From assembly GCF_009720825.1 (NCBI RefSeq), contig NZ_WNKY01000002.1:62001-126000 (forward strand): a stretch of DNA of 64,000 bases. The letters run 5' to 3'. The notes beneath the pieces were generated by a model that was given only the letters and a program-made list of their open reading frames with translations, was not told the DNA's origin and made no database searches. Within the stretch, counting starts at the first letter, position 1; each line of letters opens with the position of its first letter. The stretch is from Duganella radicis (GTDB taxonomy: Bacteria > Pseudomonadota > Gammaproteobacteria > Burkholderiales > Burkholderiaceae_D). Below, piece after piece: positions 8,245 to 15,319 of this stretch. The position numbers and the translations under genes are program-made.

Positions 8245-9969
8245 TCATCCCTGTATGGCCGGCCCGTCGTCGCCGGCCAGCGCAACGGCGCCGCGCAGCG
8301 GCGGATGACAGTCCTGTTGAAAGGTGACGCCATGCGCCGACATGGTCTGTACCGGTAATGGCCCAGGATCGGGCGCGCCCTCCCCGTCATGCGACAACTC
8401 CTCACGTGCATAGACCTTGCCGTCGGCGCGGTGCCGGTACAGCAGATAGCTGGAAGCGGCGTTGACGGCAAAGCCCAATGCCGTATCGCCATCGGCAAGA
8501 TGCGGCGTATCGCGCCGGCCGCGCGCAATCTGGCCGCGGATCAGGCTACTCACCTGGTCGCGCGCATCGACCGTCTCATGCCGCTGCATGGCGGCCAGCG
8601 CCTGGTAGATGGCCGATTTGGCGTCCTCGCGATAAAGATGGGGCCGGGAACGCGCAAGCGCGGCACAACGCGCCTCGGCCAGCGCCTGTTCGCCAGCGCC
8701 GACATAGTCGCGCAAAATACGCTGCCATTGCCGCAGATGGGCAGGCGCCGGGCGCGACCATACCTGGTGCACATCCCACGGTATGCCCGGCGGCGGCAAG
8801 CCGGCGCGCAGGTCGAACGCTTCGCGCTGAAAATGCGCGATCACGGCGGACAGCGAACGCCACAGCAGCGCATGGTCGCCTCCCTCGGCGGCAAGCTGGG
8901 CCGCCGCCGTGCCGACACCGCACAGCCGCAGCGCCTGCGCGATCAGCTCGACCCGATACCGGTGCTGAGCCGCCTGGCACTGCGCCTGGATGTGCCGCTC
9001 CTCGCCCAGCGCCCCGTCCACATAGCGCCCGAAGTAATACGACAGCTCGCGCACCGCGTGGCGGATGGCTGCGAACTGGCCGGCAAACGGCTGCGGCGAT
9101 TGCATGGTGGCGATACTGGCCCATGACGGCAAGGCCGAACTGGCGCCGAAATCGAGCAAGGCACCATCCATGCTGATATTGGAGATCGTATTGCTGCCAT
9201 GTGGCATGCGGTGGATGAATGCATACGCCAGCTGCCGTGCCCACTGCTGCCAGAAACGGGGCAAGGCGTCCGCCAGCGCCGCGTGGCCGAACAGCGCCTG
9301 CGTGTGCGCAAAAAAAGCCGCGACGCGGCGCTGATCGCGGCTGCCCTCCCTGGGGTCGCCGGACCAGAATCCGGTGGCACGCGCAAAGTGGGCCGGACGC
9401 ACCACGTTCGGACGCACCAGCAAGGTCCGCCTTTCATGCTTGGGGCCATGTTCGGTCTCCCACACCTGCACCAGGCCGGTGTCGATGATCGCCAGCACCG
9501 GGATCGCGGAAGCGGGGAACTCATGGCGCGCAATCTCGGAAAAAATCGCCTCGCGCACGCACTCCTCAAGATAGGCGCCACCCGACGCATGCGCCTGCGG
9601 CGTCAGGGCAGACACCAGGGGCGTGCGCCCGACGCCTTTGACATGGTAATTGCCGCACACCACCGCGCGGCCGCTGCCGCCATTCAGGCCGATGCCGCTG
9701 CCGCCATAGCGGTCGGCGCATGCCATCACGCATGCTTCTTTGTCTTGCTCGTCCACCACGCGATAGGCGCACGTCCTCAGCAAGTGCGCCTCATACCGCG
9801 CCAGGTCGCCGTGCAGCGCCGCGAAACAGGGGTCGTGGCGTGCGCACGCCTCATTCAGCCACAGCAGTCTTGGCCGGGCCAACGCCGCCAGCGCGACGGG
9901 GATATGAAAACCCTGCGCGCCAAACAGTGCCGCGCTCTGGCCGGGCGTCATCCAATTTCGCTTAAACAT
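8245..9969 (-). CDS. SelO-like pseudokinase / MchC (MceJ)-like peptide maturation protein
   Basis: 574 residues; start at 9969 has AGGAG upstream and overlaps the previous gene by 8 bp. Seen: GGSGRAVVCG (about 97-106), YHVKGVGRTPLV with K111, ECVREAIFSEIA (136-147), HGSNTISNIS (257-266) and a DFG at 273-275. These line up by eye with the SelO/YdiU protein-AMPylase signature (G-D/S-G-R-A, LKGxGxTP with the catalytic Lys, R..RE, HGxxNTDNxS and DYG), so the ATP-handling residues look intact. In microcin E492/H47 clusters a protein of this size (MceJ/MchC) works with an HlyC-like partner to join a glucosylated siderophore to the peptide C-terminus. Inference: it adenylates a substrate, possibly the precursor's C-terminal carboxylate. 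Confidence 0.68.
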   Translation of the reverse strand: MFKRNWMTPGQSAALFGAQGFHIPVALAALARPRLLWLNEACARHDPCFAALHGDLARYEAHLLRTCAYRVVDEQDKEACVMACADRYGGSGIGLNGGSGRAVVCGNYHVKGVGRTPLVSALTPQAHASGGAYLEECVREAIFSEIARHEFPASAIPVLAIIDTGLVQVWETEHGPKHERRTLLVRPNVVRPAHFARATGFWSGDPREGSRDQRRVAAFFAHTQALFGHAALADALPRFWQQWARQLAYAFIHRMPHGSNTISNISMDGALLDFGASSALPSWASIATMQSPQPFAGQFAAIRHAVRELSYYFGRYVDGALGEERHIQAQCQAAQHRYRVELIAQALRLCGVGTAAAQLAAEGGDHALLWRSLSAVIAHFQREAFDLRAGLPPPGIPWDVHQVWSRPAPAHLRQWQRILRDYVGAGEQALAEARCAALARSRPHLYREDAKSAIYQALAAMQRHETVDARDQVSSLIRGQIARGRRDTPHLADGDTALGFAVNAASSYLLYRHRADGKVYAREELSHDGEGAPDPGPLPVQTMSAHGVTFQQDCHPPLRGAVALAGDDGPAIQG

Positions 9970-10990
9970 GGAGCACTCCTGATAAAGCCGGACTGGCGGC
10001 CAGCCATCGGTCAATCACGTCGCCGGGGCATTGCCGGTCCAGCGGCACGCATTGCGCCGGCGCCGCCGCGCTGCTTGCGCGGTACAGCAGACAGTGGCGT
10101 TGGTCGGGGAATAAACGTCCCGCGACATCGGCGATGGTTTCCGCCCGGGATGCGGCCGAAGTCGCCACGTCGAAAAAGCACAGGGTTTCGCCCTCGTTCC
10201 ATTCGGACACATGCACCGCGTGCAGTGGCTGTTGTTCGATGCGCGCGATCGTGCGTTCGGACAGCCAGGCCCAGGTCAGCATGCCGTTCGGGCAGCCGCC
10301 GGCATCCTCGTAGACGCGAAACTGCCGCAGCGTCGCGATGGTCCGCACCAGATGCGCGGAACGCAGCAGCGCTGGCGCCGCCGGGCCGGCCTGGATCAGG
10401 GTACGCATGATCTGCCCGACCTGATGGTATTGCATAAAGCTCTCCCGCCGTTCCCGCAGCACGTCGAAATTCATCGCCGGCTTCTGCTGCGCAAGGCTGG
10501 CCGCGGCCCTGCGTTCACCGAAGAAGCCGCTCAGATCGGCGCGCGTCAGCTGCTTGGCGATGCGGTATCCGCCGCGATAGCGAAAATAGGCGGCGCTGGC
10601 GTGGCGGTCCAGCACATGATCGCGCAGATGCAGCAGCACCAGCGGCAGCATCGCCACATGGACATAGAAATCCATGATCCACAAATTGTCGCCCGACGCC
10701 CACTCCCCGCCGCCGAGCGCCGCCGGCCCGGAGGCGATCAGCCGGTCCATGCGCGCGGCGTCGACGGTCGCCCAGGAAATGAACGCGACGGCCCTGGCCT
10801 GCGCGTCAAAACAGAAGGCAAACTGGTTCGCCGCGATAGCCGCGTTCAGGCCGGGAAGGTGCGCGGCGACCCGGGCCGCGCCCCATTTCTTTTCAACCAG
10901 GCGGCTTGCCAGTCCGAGCGCCAGCGACTTCCTGGCCTGCGGCTGCTGGAACGCGCCCACCTGCGTCAGCATGTCATCGAATGTGATCAT
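9962..10990 (-). CDS. Tandem HlyC-like (RtxC/MchD-type) acyltransferase, two-domain fusion
   Basis: 342 residues, twice the ~170 of HlyC. Seen: domain 1 has AANQFAF (53-59), FISWATVD (70-77) and EWASGDNLWIMDF (96-108), matching HlyC's ANQYAL, YCSWANLS and DWTSGDRKWFIDW; D107 falls on the catalytic Asp. Domain 2 repeats the pattern, more diverged: LTWAWLS (238-244) and EWNEGETLCFFDV with D274. By eye I do not find a residue matching HlyC's catalytic His in either half. Family knowledge: HlyC moves fatty acyl from ACP to Lys of RTX toxins, while MceI/MchD helps attach salmochelin-type sugars to microcins. Starts 6 bp after the exporter gene, so same operon. The fusion is unusual. Confidence 0.75.
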   Translation of the reverse strand: MITFDDMLTQVGAFQQPQARKSLALGLASRLVEKKWGAARVAAHLPGLNAAIAANQFAFCFDAQARAVAFISWATVDAARMDRLIASGPAALGGGEWASGDNLWIMDFYVHVAMLPLVLLHLRDHVLDRHASAAYFRYRGGYRIAKQLTRADLSGFFGERRAAASLAQQKPAMNFDVLRERRESFMQYHQVGQIMRTLIQAGPAAPALLRSAHLVRTIATLRQFRVYEDAGGCPNGMLTWAWLSERTIARIEQQPLHAVHVSEWNEGETLCFFDVATSAASRAETIADVAGRLFPDQRHCLLYRASSAAAPAQCVPLDRQCPGDVIDRWLAASPALSGVLHV

Positions 10991-10996
10991 GGGCGG

Positions 10997-13171
10997 TCAG
11001 ACCGTCAATTCGGTGGTCATCGCGGCCTCCCGGGCGGCGTGCGTTACCGGCGCGGCCGTCCCTCTGGCCGGCCGCTCCTCGCGGAACTTGCCTTTTTCGA
11101 TGCGCAGCACGCGGTCGGCGATCGCTATCGTCTGCGGGCGGTGGGCGATCAGGATGCGCGTGATCTTCAACGCCGCGACGGCCTCGTTGACCAGCGACTC
11201 GCCGTCCAGGTCCAGGTGGCTGGTGGCCTCGTCGAGGAACAGGATCTGCGGTCGCTTGTAGAGCGCGCGCGCCAGCAGCACACGCTGCTTTTGCCCGCCC
11301 GACAGGACCGTGCCCATGTCGCCCACCAGGGTGTGATATCCCATCGGCATATGGATGATCTCGTCATGGATGCCGGCCATCCTGGCGCACTGCTCGATCC
11401 ATTCCCGCTCCGGCTTGTCGTCGAAGAAGCAGATATTGTCGAACAAGGAGCCGCCGTAAAGCTGGTCATCCTGCATGACGGTGGCGATCACACTGCGGTA
11501 CTTCTTCAGGCCCAGGCGGGCAATCGGAATGCCGCCGAGCAGCACATTGCCATAGCTGGGCTTGAGTATCCCCAGCAGGATTTTCATGGTGGTGGTCTTG
11601 CCCTCGCCCGACGGTCCCACAATGGCGACACATTCGCCGTAGCGGATCGTGAAATTCGCGTTCAGGATGACCGGCGGATCGCCGGGGCTGTAACGGAACG
11701 ATAATTTCTCGGCAACCAGTGTCAGATCGGCCGGCAAGTCGTGGCTCAAGGCCAGGCGATCCTCTTCCGGCGCCGCCGTGACAATGTCGGACAGGCGGTC
11801 CGCCTGGATCGACAGCATTTTCAAGTCCACCATCTTGTCGACCAGCGAATTGACGCGGCCCGTGAACTGTTCCTTAAAACTGAGGAAGGCGAACAGCATG
11901 CCCAGCGTCATGGTGTTGTCCATCACGATGAGCGCCCCCAGCCAGAGGACGGCGGCACGCTCCACCGAACCCAGGATCGACCACGCCGCGCTAAATACCA
12001 GCGTCATCTTTTGAATCGCCAGGCTGGCATTGGTCGCGCTCACATAGCGGTTCAGCCAGGAGGTCTTGCGCTGGAGTTCCTTGTTGAACAGCTTGATGCT
12101 GCGCACCCCGCGTATGGTTTCGAGAAAATACGTTTGTTCGAGCGCCTGCTTGACCAGCACGCCCTGGTTGGCGAGGCGCAAGGTGTTCATGCGCGTCCAG
12201 CGCAACAGGCAATACAGGACCACGGCGACCAGGGTCACCAGCGTCAGCTGTGGGCTGTACAGCAACATCATGATCAGAGTGCCGATCGCCAGCAAGCCGT
12301 CCAGCACGGCTTCCACCATGGCCGTGGTCAATACCCGTTCGATGGCGTGGACCGAGCCGAAACGGTTCAGGATATCGCCGAGATGGCGCTTTTCAAAAAA
12401 ATCGATGGGCAGATGCAGCAGGTGTCCCATGACATTCGACATCCATTGCAAATTGAAGGTGGTGCTGATGTACATGCCGGTCCAGCTGCGCAGAAACGTC
12501 AGGATCGCATGCGTGACACCCATGCCGGCGGCGCCCACGCACAGCAGCGCCAGCAGGCCGCGGTCGAAGGCGCCGATCGCTTCATCGGTGATCCATTGAT
12601 TAGCGATCGGCATCAGCAGCGAGATCGCTTCCAGCACCAGGGCCATGGCCAGCAATTGCAGGATGCCGCGCTTGAGGCCGATGACCTTGCCGACCACGTC
12701 GGCCAGGCGGATGCCGGCGGGCGGGGTCTTCTTGCGGAAGTCGAAATTGGGCGTCAGCTCCAGCGCAATGCCGGTGAAGTGCTCGGACACCGCCGCATAT
12801 TCCAGCGTGACCTCGCCGGCGGCGGGATCGAGCACGGTGATGGCGCCGGCCTTCACCTGTTTCAGCACCACAAAATGGTTCAGGTCCCAGTGCAGGATGC
12901 ACGGTGTCTGCAACAGTTCCAGGTCGTCGAGATCCAGTTGCAGCGGGCGCGCCGACAGCTTCAGCTGGTCCGCCATTTCGATCAGCCGTTCCAGCGTCAC
13001 GCCTTTCAGCGAGATCGGAAAGATCCGCCGCAACTCGGGCAGATCGGTCTCGTAGCCATGGTGGCTGGCGATCATGGCCAGGCAGGCCAGCGAACATTCG
13101 GACGCTTCGGTTTGTAAAATCAGCGGCAGCTTGCCGCCCGCTTTGAAGCCCAATTGTTTAGTGAATTGCAT
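10997..13171 (-). CDS. C39-peptidase ABC exporter of double-glycine-leader peptides (CvaB/MchF-like)
   Basis: 724 residues: an N-terminal C39 protease with oxyanion Q21, catalytic C27 (TEASECSLACLAMIASHHGY), H99 and D115; a transmembrane exporter domain (about 160-440); and a nucleotide-binding domain with VAIVGPSGEGKTTTMK (Walker A), [15 protein letters not shown] and ILFLDEATSHLD. It cleaves the precursor leader after the Gly-Gly and exports the mature peptide through the inner membrane with the HlyD protein; a TolC-type outer-membrane channel is not encoded here and must come from elsewhere. The C39 triad is complete, so it should be an active maturation protease. Length and domain order match CvaB/MchF of colicin V and microcin H47. 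Confidence 0.93.
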   Translation of the reverse strand: MQFTKQLGFKAGGKLPLILQTEASECSLACLAMIASHHGYETDLPELRRIFPISLKGVTLERLIEMADQLKLSARPLQLDLDDLELLQTPCILHWDLNHFVVLKQVKAGAITVLDPAAGEVTLEYAAVSEHFTGIALELTPNFDFRKKTPPAGIRLADVVGKVIGLKRGILQLLAMALVLEAISLLMPIANQWITDEAIGAFDRGLLALLCVGAAGMGVTHAILTFLRSWTGMYISTTFNLQWMSNVMGHLLHLPIDFFEKRHLGDILNRFGSVHAIERVLTTAMVEAVLDGLLAIGTLIMMLLYSPQLTLVTLVAVVLYCLLRWTRMNTLRLANQGVLVKQALEQTYFLETIRGVRSIKLFNKELQRKTSWLNRYVSATNASLAIQKMTLVFSAAWSILGSVERAAVLWLGALIVMDNTMTLGMLFAFLSFKEQFTGRVNSLVDKMVDLKMLSIQADRLSDIVTAAPEEDRLALSHDLPADLTLVAEKLSFRYSPGDPPVILNANFTIRYGECVAIVGPSGEGKTTTMKILLGILKPSYGNVLLGGIPIARLGLKKYRSVIATVMQDDQLYGGSLFDNICFFDDKPEREWIEQCARMAGIHDEIIHMPMGYHTLVGDMGTVLSGGQKQRVLLARALYKRPQILFLDEATSHLDLDGESLVNEAVAALKITRILIAHRPQTIAIADRVLRIEKGKFREERPARGTAAPVTHAAREAAMTTELTV

Positions 13172-13237
13172 AAGTGGTTAATCCCCGGGAACTGGCACAA
13201 GAATCGGTCGGCGCGATGCGGCGGCGGCACGCATCGC

Positions 13238-14503
13238 TCATGTGCCGCCCAGCGTATGCAAGGGCTCCAGCAGCCATTCGTAGAGTTTTCGTCGGTCCAG
13301 CTCGACCTCCGCCTCCAGTTGCATGCCGGATTTCAGCCGCTCCTGCTGGCCGTAAGCCGTGACGGTATTGCCATCCAGCTTGACCACAATCGAATACAGC
13401 GGCTCCTTGTTGGCCATGTCCTTGGCGGTCAAGGTGGTGGTGCTGCTGAATTCATTGGGCGGGGTGGGCGCCTCCGCGATATTCAGCACGCGGCCGGTGT
13501 AGGCGCCGAACTTCTGGAACGGAAACGCATCGATCTTGAGGTGCACGGCTTCGCCGGGATGCAGAAACCCGATCGCCCGGCTGGGCGCATACAGGCGGGC
13601 CTGCAATGCGGAAGCGCCTGGCGTAATCGCCATCAGCGCCACCCCGGACACCGTCGATTGCCCCGGCACGATCGACACCGATGACACGGTGCCGTCTTCC
13701 GGCGCCACCACGCTCCAAGCGTTGTCGCCGGCGTTCTGGGAGATTTCCGCCCGGGTGGTGGCGATATCCCTTTCAAGCTGGGCCCGCGACATATCGAGTT
13801 TCAGCGGCAGGCTCGCACGCTCGCGCTCCAGCCGGTCGACTTCGGCCTCGGTGGCGATCAGTTCATTTTGCAGGGCGTCGAGATGGATCTTCTGGTCGAA
13901 CAGGGCGCTCTGTTGCTGGGTCAGTTGCAGGCCGGTGACATAGCCAGCGCTTTTCAAGTTATCGAACTGCCTGACCGTCGCCTCGGCGGCTTCCAGGTGC
14001 AAGGTCTGGGTGCCGATCTGCTGCCGCAGGTTGTCCACGGTTTTCTTTTTGCTGGCCAGCTGCTGCCGGTTTCTTTCCTTGTCTTCCGTGCTCAAATTAA
14101 GCAGGGCATCGAGCTCATGCTCGAGCGCGGCCAGCCGGGACGCCGTCTGCTGGCCGATTTCGGAATGCACGTCGGCGCCGGTATTGCTGCGCCGCTCGGA
14201 TTTGGCGATCAGCAGGATCTGGCCCTTCTTCACGACATCGCCTTCGCGCGCGCGCAGCTCGGTGACCACCCCCGCTTGCGGCGCATACACGCGCGCCAGC
14301 CCGGCCACCGGCTCGACGACGCCGGAGATACGGCTATGGCGAGTATAAGTCCCGCAGCACATGGCGACCGCCATGGCAACCAGGATGGCAATGGCGAACA
14401 GGGTGAAGACGCCATGCGACAGCGGATGCACGATGACGATATTGCCGCGTATCGTGGACTTGCGCGATTCGAGGACTTCGGCGCGTATGAGTTCTGATTG
14501 CAC
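13238..14503 (-). CDS. HlyD/CvaA-family periplasmic adaptor of the peptide exporter
   Basis: 421 residues from a GTG at 14503 preceded by GGAG at 6-7 bp; another GTG six codons upstream (14521) lacks that spacing. Seen: a short cytoplasmic N-terminus, a transmembrane helix (VFTLFAIAILVAMAVAMCCG), a lipoyl-like half (VYAPQAGVVTELRAREGDVVKKGQILLIAKSE), a long coiled-coil hairpin rich in Q, L and E (about 130-250), then the second lipoyl half and beta-barrel. Bridges the C39 ABC transporter to TolC. Lies between the precursor gene and the exporter gene with 66 bp to the latter. Confidence 0.92.
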   Translation of the reverse strand: MQSELIRAEVLESRKSTIRGNIVIVHPLSHGVFTLFAIAILVAMAVAMCCGTYTRHSRISGVVEPVAGLARVYAPQAGVVTELRAREGDVVKKGQILLIAKSERRSNTGADVHSEIGQQTASRLAALEHELDALLNLSTEDKERNRQQLASKKKTVDNLRQQIGTQTLHLEAAEATVRQFDNLKSAGYVTGLQLTQQQSALFDQKIHLDALQNELIATEAEVDRLERERASLPLKLDMSRAQLERDIATTRAEISQNAGDNAWSVVAPEDGTVSSVSIVPGQSTVSGVALMAITPGASALQARLYAPSRAIGFLHPGEAVHLKIDAFPFQKFGAYTGRVLNIAEAPTPPNEFSSTTTLTAKDMANKEPLYSIVVKLDGNTVTAYGQQERLKSGMQLEAEVELDRRKLYEWLLEPLHTLGGT

Positions 14504-14541
14504 GAGCTTCTCCGGAGGCACACTTAAGCCAGGCAGATGAA

Positions 14542-14563
14542 GGCGGCCGGCGCACCGGCCGCC
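14542..14563 (-). terminator. GC-rich hairpin between precursor and export genes (attenuator candidate)
   Basis: A perfect 9-bp stem with a 4-nt loop (arms 14542-14550 and 14555-14563), about 70 bp downstream of the precursor stop and 40 bp before the adaptor start. No U-tract follows, so it would pause or partly terminate rather than stop transcription, or protect the precursor mRNA 3' end. Confidence 0.5.
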
Positions 14564-14577
14564 CGAGGAAACGAGCG

Positions 14578-14607
14578 CATTCCCGCTGTGCCGGGACGGC
14601 GGGAATG
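14578..14607 (-). terminator. Second hairpin downstream of the precursor gene
   Basis: A 9-bp perfect stem (arms 14578-14586 and 14599-14607) with a 12-nt loop, starting 24 bp after the precursor stop codon. With the neighbouring 9-bp hairpin it forms a tandem structure that could make precursor mRNA more abundant than the downstream export and maturation mRNA. Confidence 0.5.
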
Positions 14608-14630
14608 GGCCCGTTGTCGCGCGTCAGGCG

Positions 14631-15173
14631 TCAGCCGTACACGCCGCCGTCACCACCGCCGTCTTCCGGATCGCCGACGCCGCCGCCGCCCGGATCGCCG
14701 CCGGCCCAACCGCCGTCGCCACCACCGCCGTCGTCGCCGCCGCCACCGCTAAAGTCGTAACCGGCGAAGGCGACCATGTCGCCGCTGTCGGCCTGGGCCA
14801 GTTGCTCGATCCCGGTGTCGCCGTCGTCGACCGTGGTCTCGGAGATCTTCTGGCCCGTTTTCAAATCGATGGTGGTGCAGTCGGTCCCCTTGCAAACACT
14901 TTCGATCTGGGTTTTGGTGTCCACTGTGGTGACCGTGCAGCTCTGCGTGTCGACCGAGGCGCCGCCGTTGGCGTCGACTAATTTGCCTTTGGTATTAATC
15001 GCCAGATTGAGGCTGGCCGAGAACGGCGTGGTGCACACCACCGTGGTCGTGATACCGTTGAAGCTGCCGATGTAGACCGTCGGCGATTGCTTGGTCAACT
15101 GCGTGGTTTGCGCAGGGGCGACGGGGCCGCCACCACCGATGTACGCGCATTCGGATTTGCTAATTACTCGCAT
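14631..15173 (-). CDS. Double-glycine-leader secreted peptide precursor, microcin-like, Gly/Asp-rich tail
   Basis: 180 residues from ATG 15173, chosen because AAGGAA lies 8 bp upstream and the protein then begins with MRVISKSECAYIGGGG, the pattern of class II microcin and other C39-exporter leaders (M-R-x-I-S...E...I-G-G). Cleavage is expected within Gly13-Gly16, probably before Pro17. The core is Thr/Val-rich and beta-prone with four Cys (47, 79, 94, 99), enough for two disulfides. Residues 142-180 are 23 Gly and 7 Asp among 39, ending in VYG, comparable in position to the Ser/Gly-rich C-terminus of microcins E492, H47 and M, where a glycosylated siderophore is joined. No homologue is recognised. 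Longer than known class IIb microcins (about 60-90 residues after cleavage). Antibacterial action is inference from context. Confidence 0.8.
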   Translation of the reverse strand: MRVISKSECAYIGGGGPVAPAQTTQLTKQSPTVYIGSFNGITTTVVCTTPFSASLNLAINTKGKLVDANGGASVDTQSCTVTTVDTKTQIESVCKGTDCTTIDLKTGQKISETTVDDGDTGIEQLAQADSGDMVAFAGYDFSGGGGDDGGGGDGGWAGGDPGGGGVGDPEDGGGDGGVYG

Positions 15174-15200
15174 TATGCTGGTTCCTTGAGTTTGAATCGG

Positions 15201-15225
15201 TTTATAGGATTTCGAAACTAGTTTC
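15201..15225 (-). promoter_or_regulatory. Putative precursor promoter with palindromic operator
   Basis: On the minus strand TATAAA (15206-15201) lies 27 bp before the precursor start and just upstream of its ribosome binding site. No good -35 is visible. A perfect 12-bp palindrome, GAAACTAGTTTC (15214-15225), sits where the -10/-35 spacer would be, a position suited to a repressor. Confidence 0.45.
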
Positions 15226-15319
15226 CATTTGCAACAGCGAGAAGCTGGCATTCCATGGCTGCCAGCGTCCCATCAAACGGCCGCCCTGACAGGCCGGCCA
15301 TCATGATTCTGAGATTGTT

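Noticed and set aside
8241..8528. Longer N-terminus for the GH13 enzyme
   Set aside because: The extra 96 residues overlap the SelO-like gene in another frame, are Arg/Cys-rich and unlike any amylase; the TTG at 8240 has suitable spacing to AGGGA right after the previous stop.
11741..13117. A 458-codon plus-strand frame over the C39 exporter
   Set aside because: Antisense to a gene with a complete C39 triad and ABC motifs.
14640..14760. Minisatellite-like CCGCCG/CCACCG repeats
   Set aside because: They are the in-frame coding sequence of the precursor's Gly/Asp tail, not an independent repeat array.
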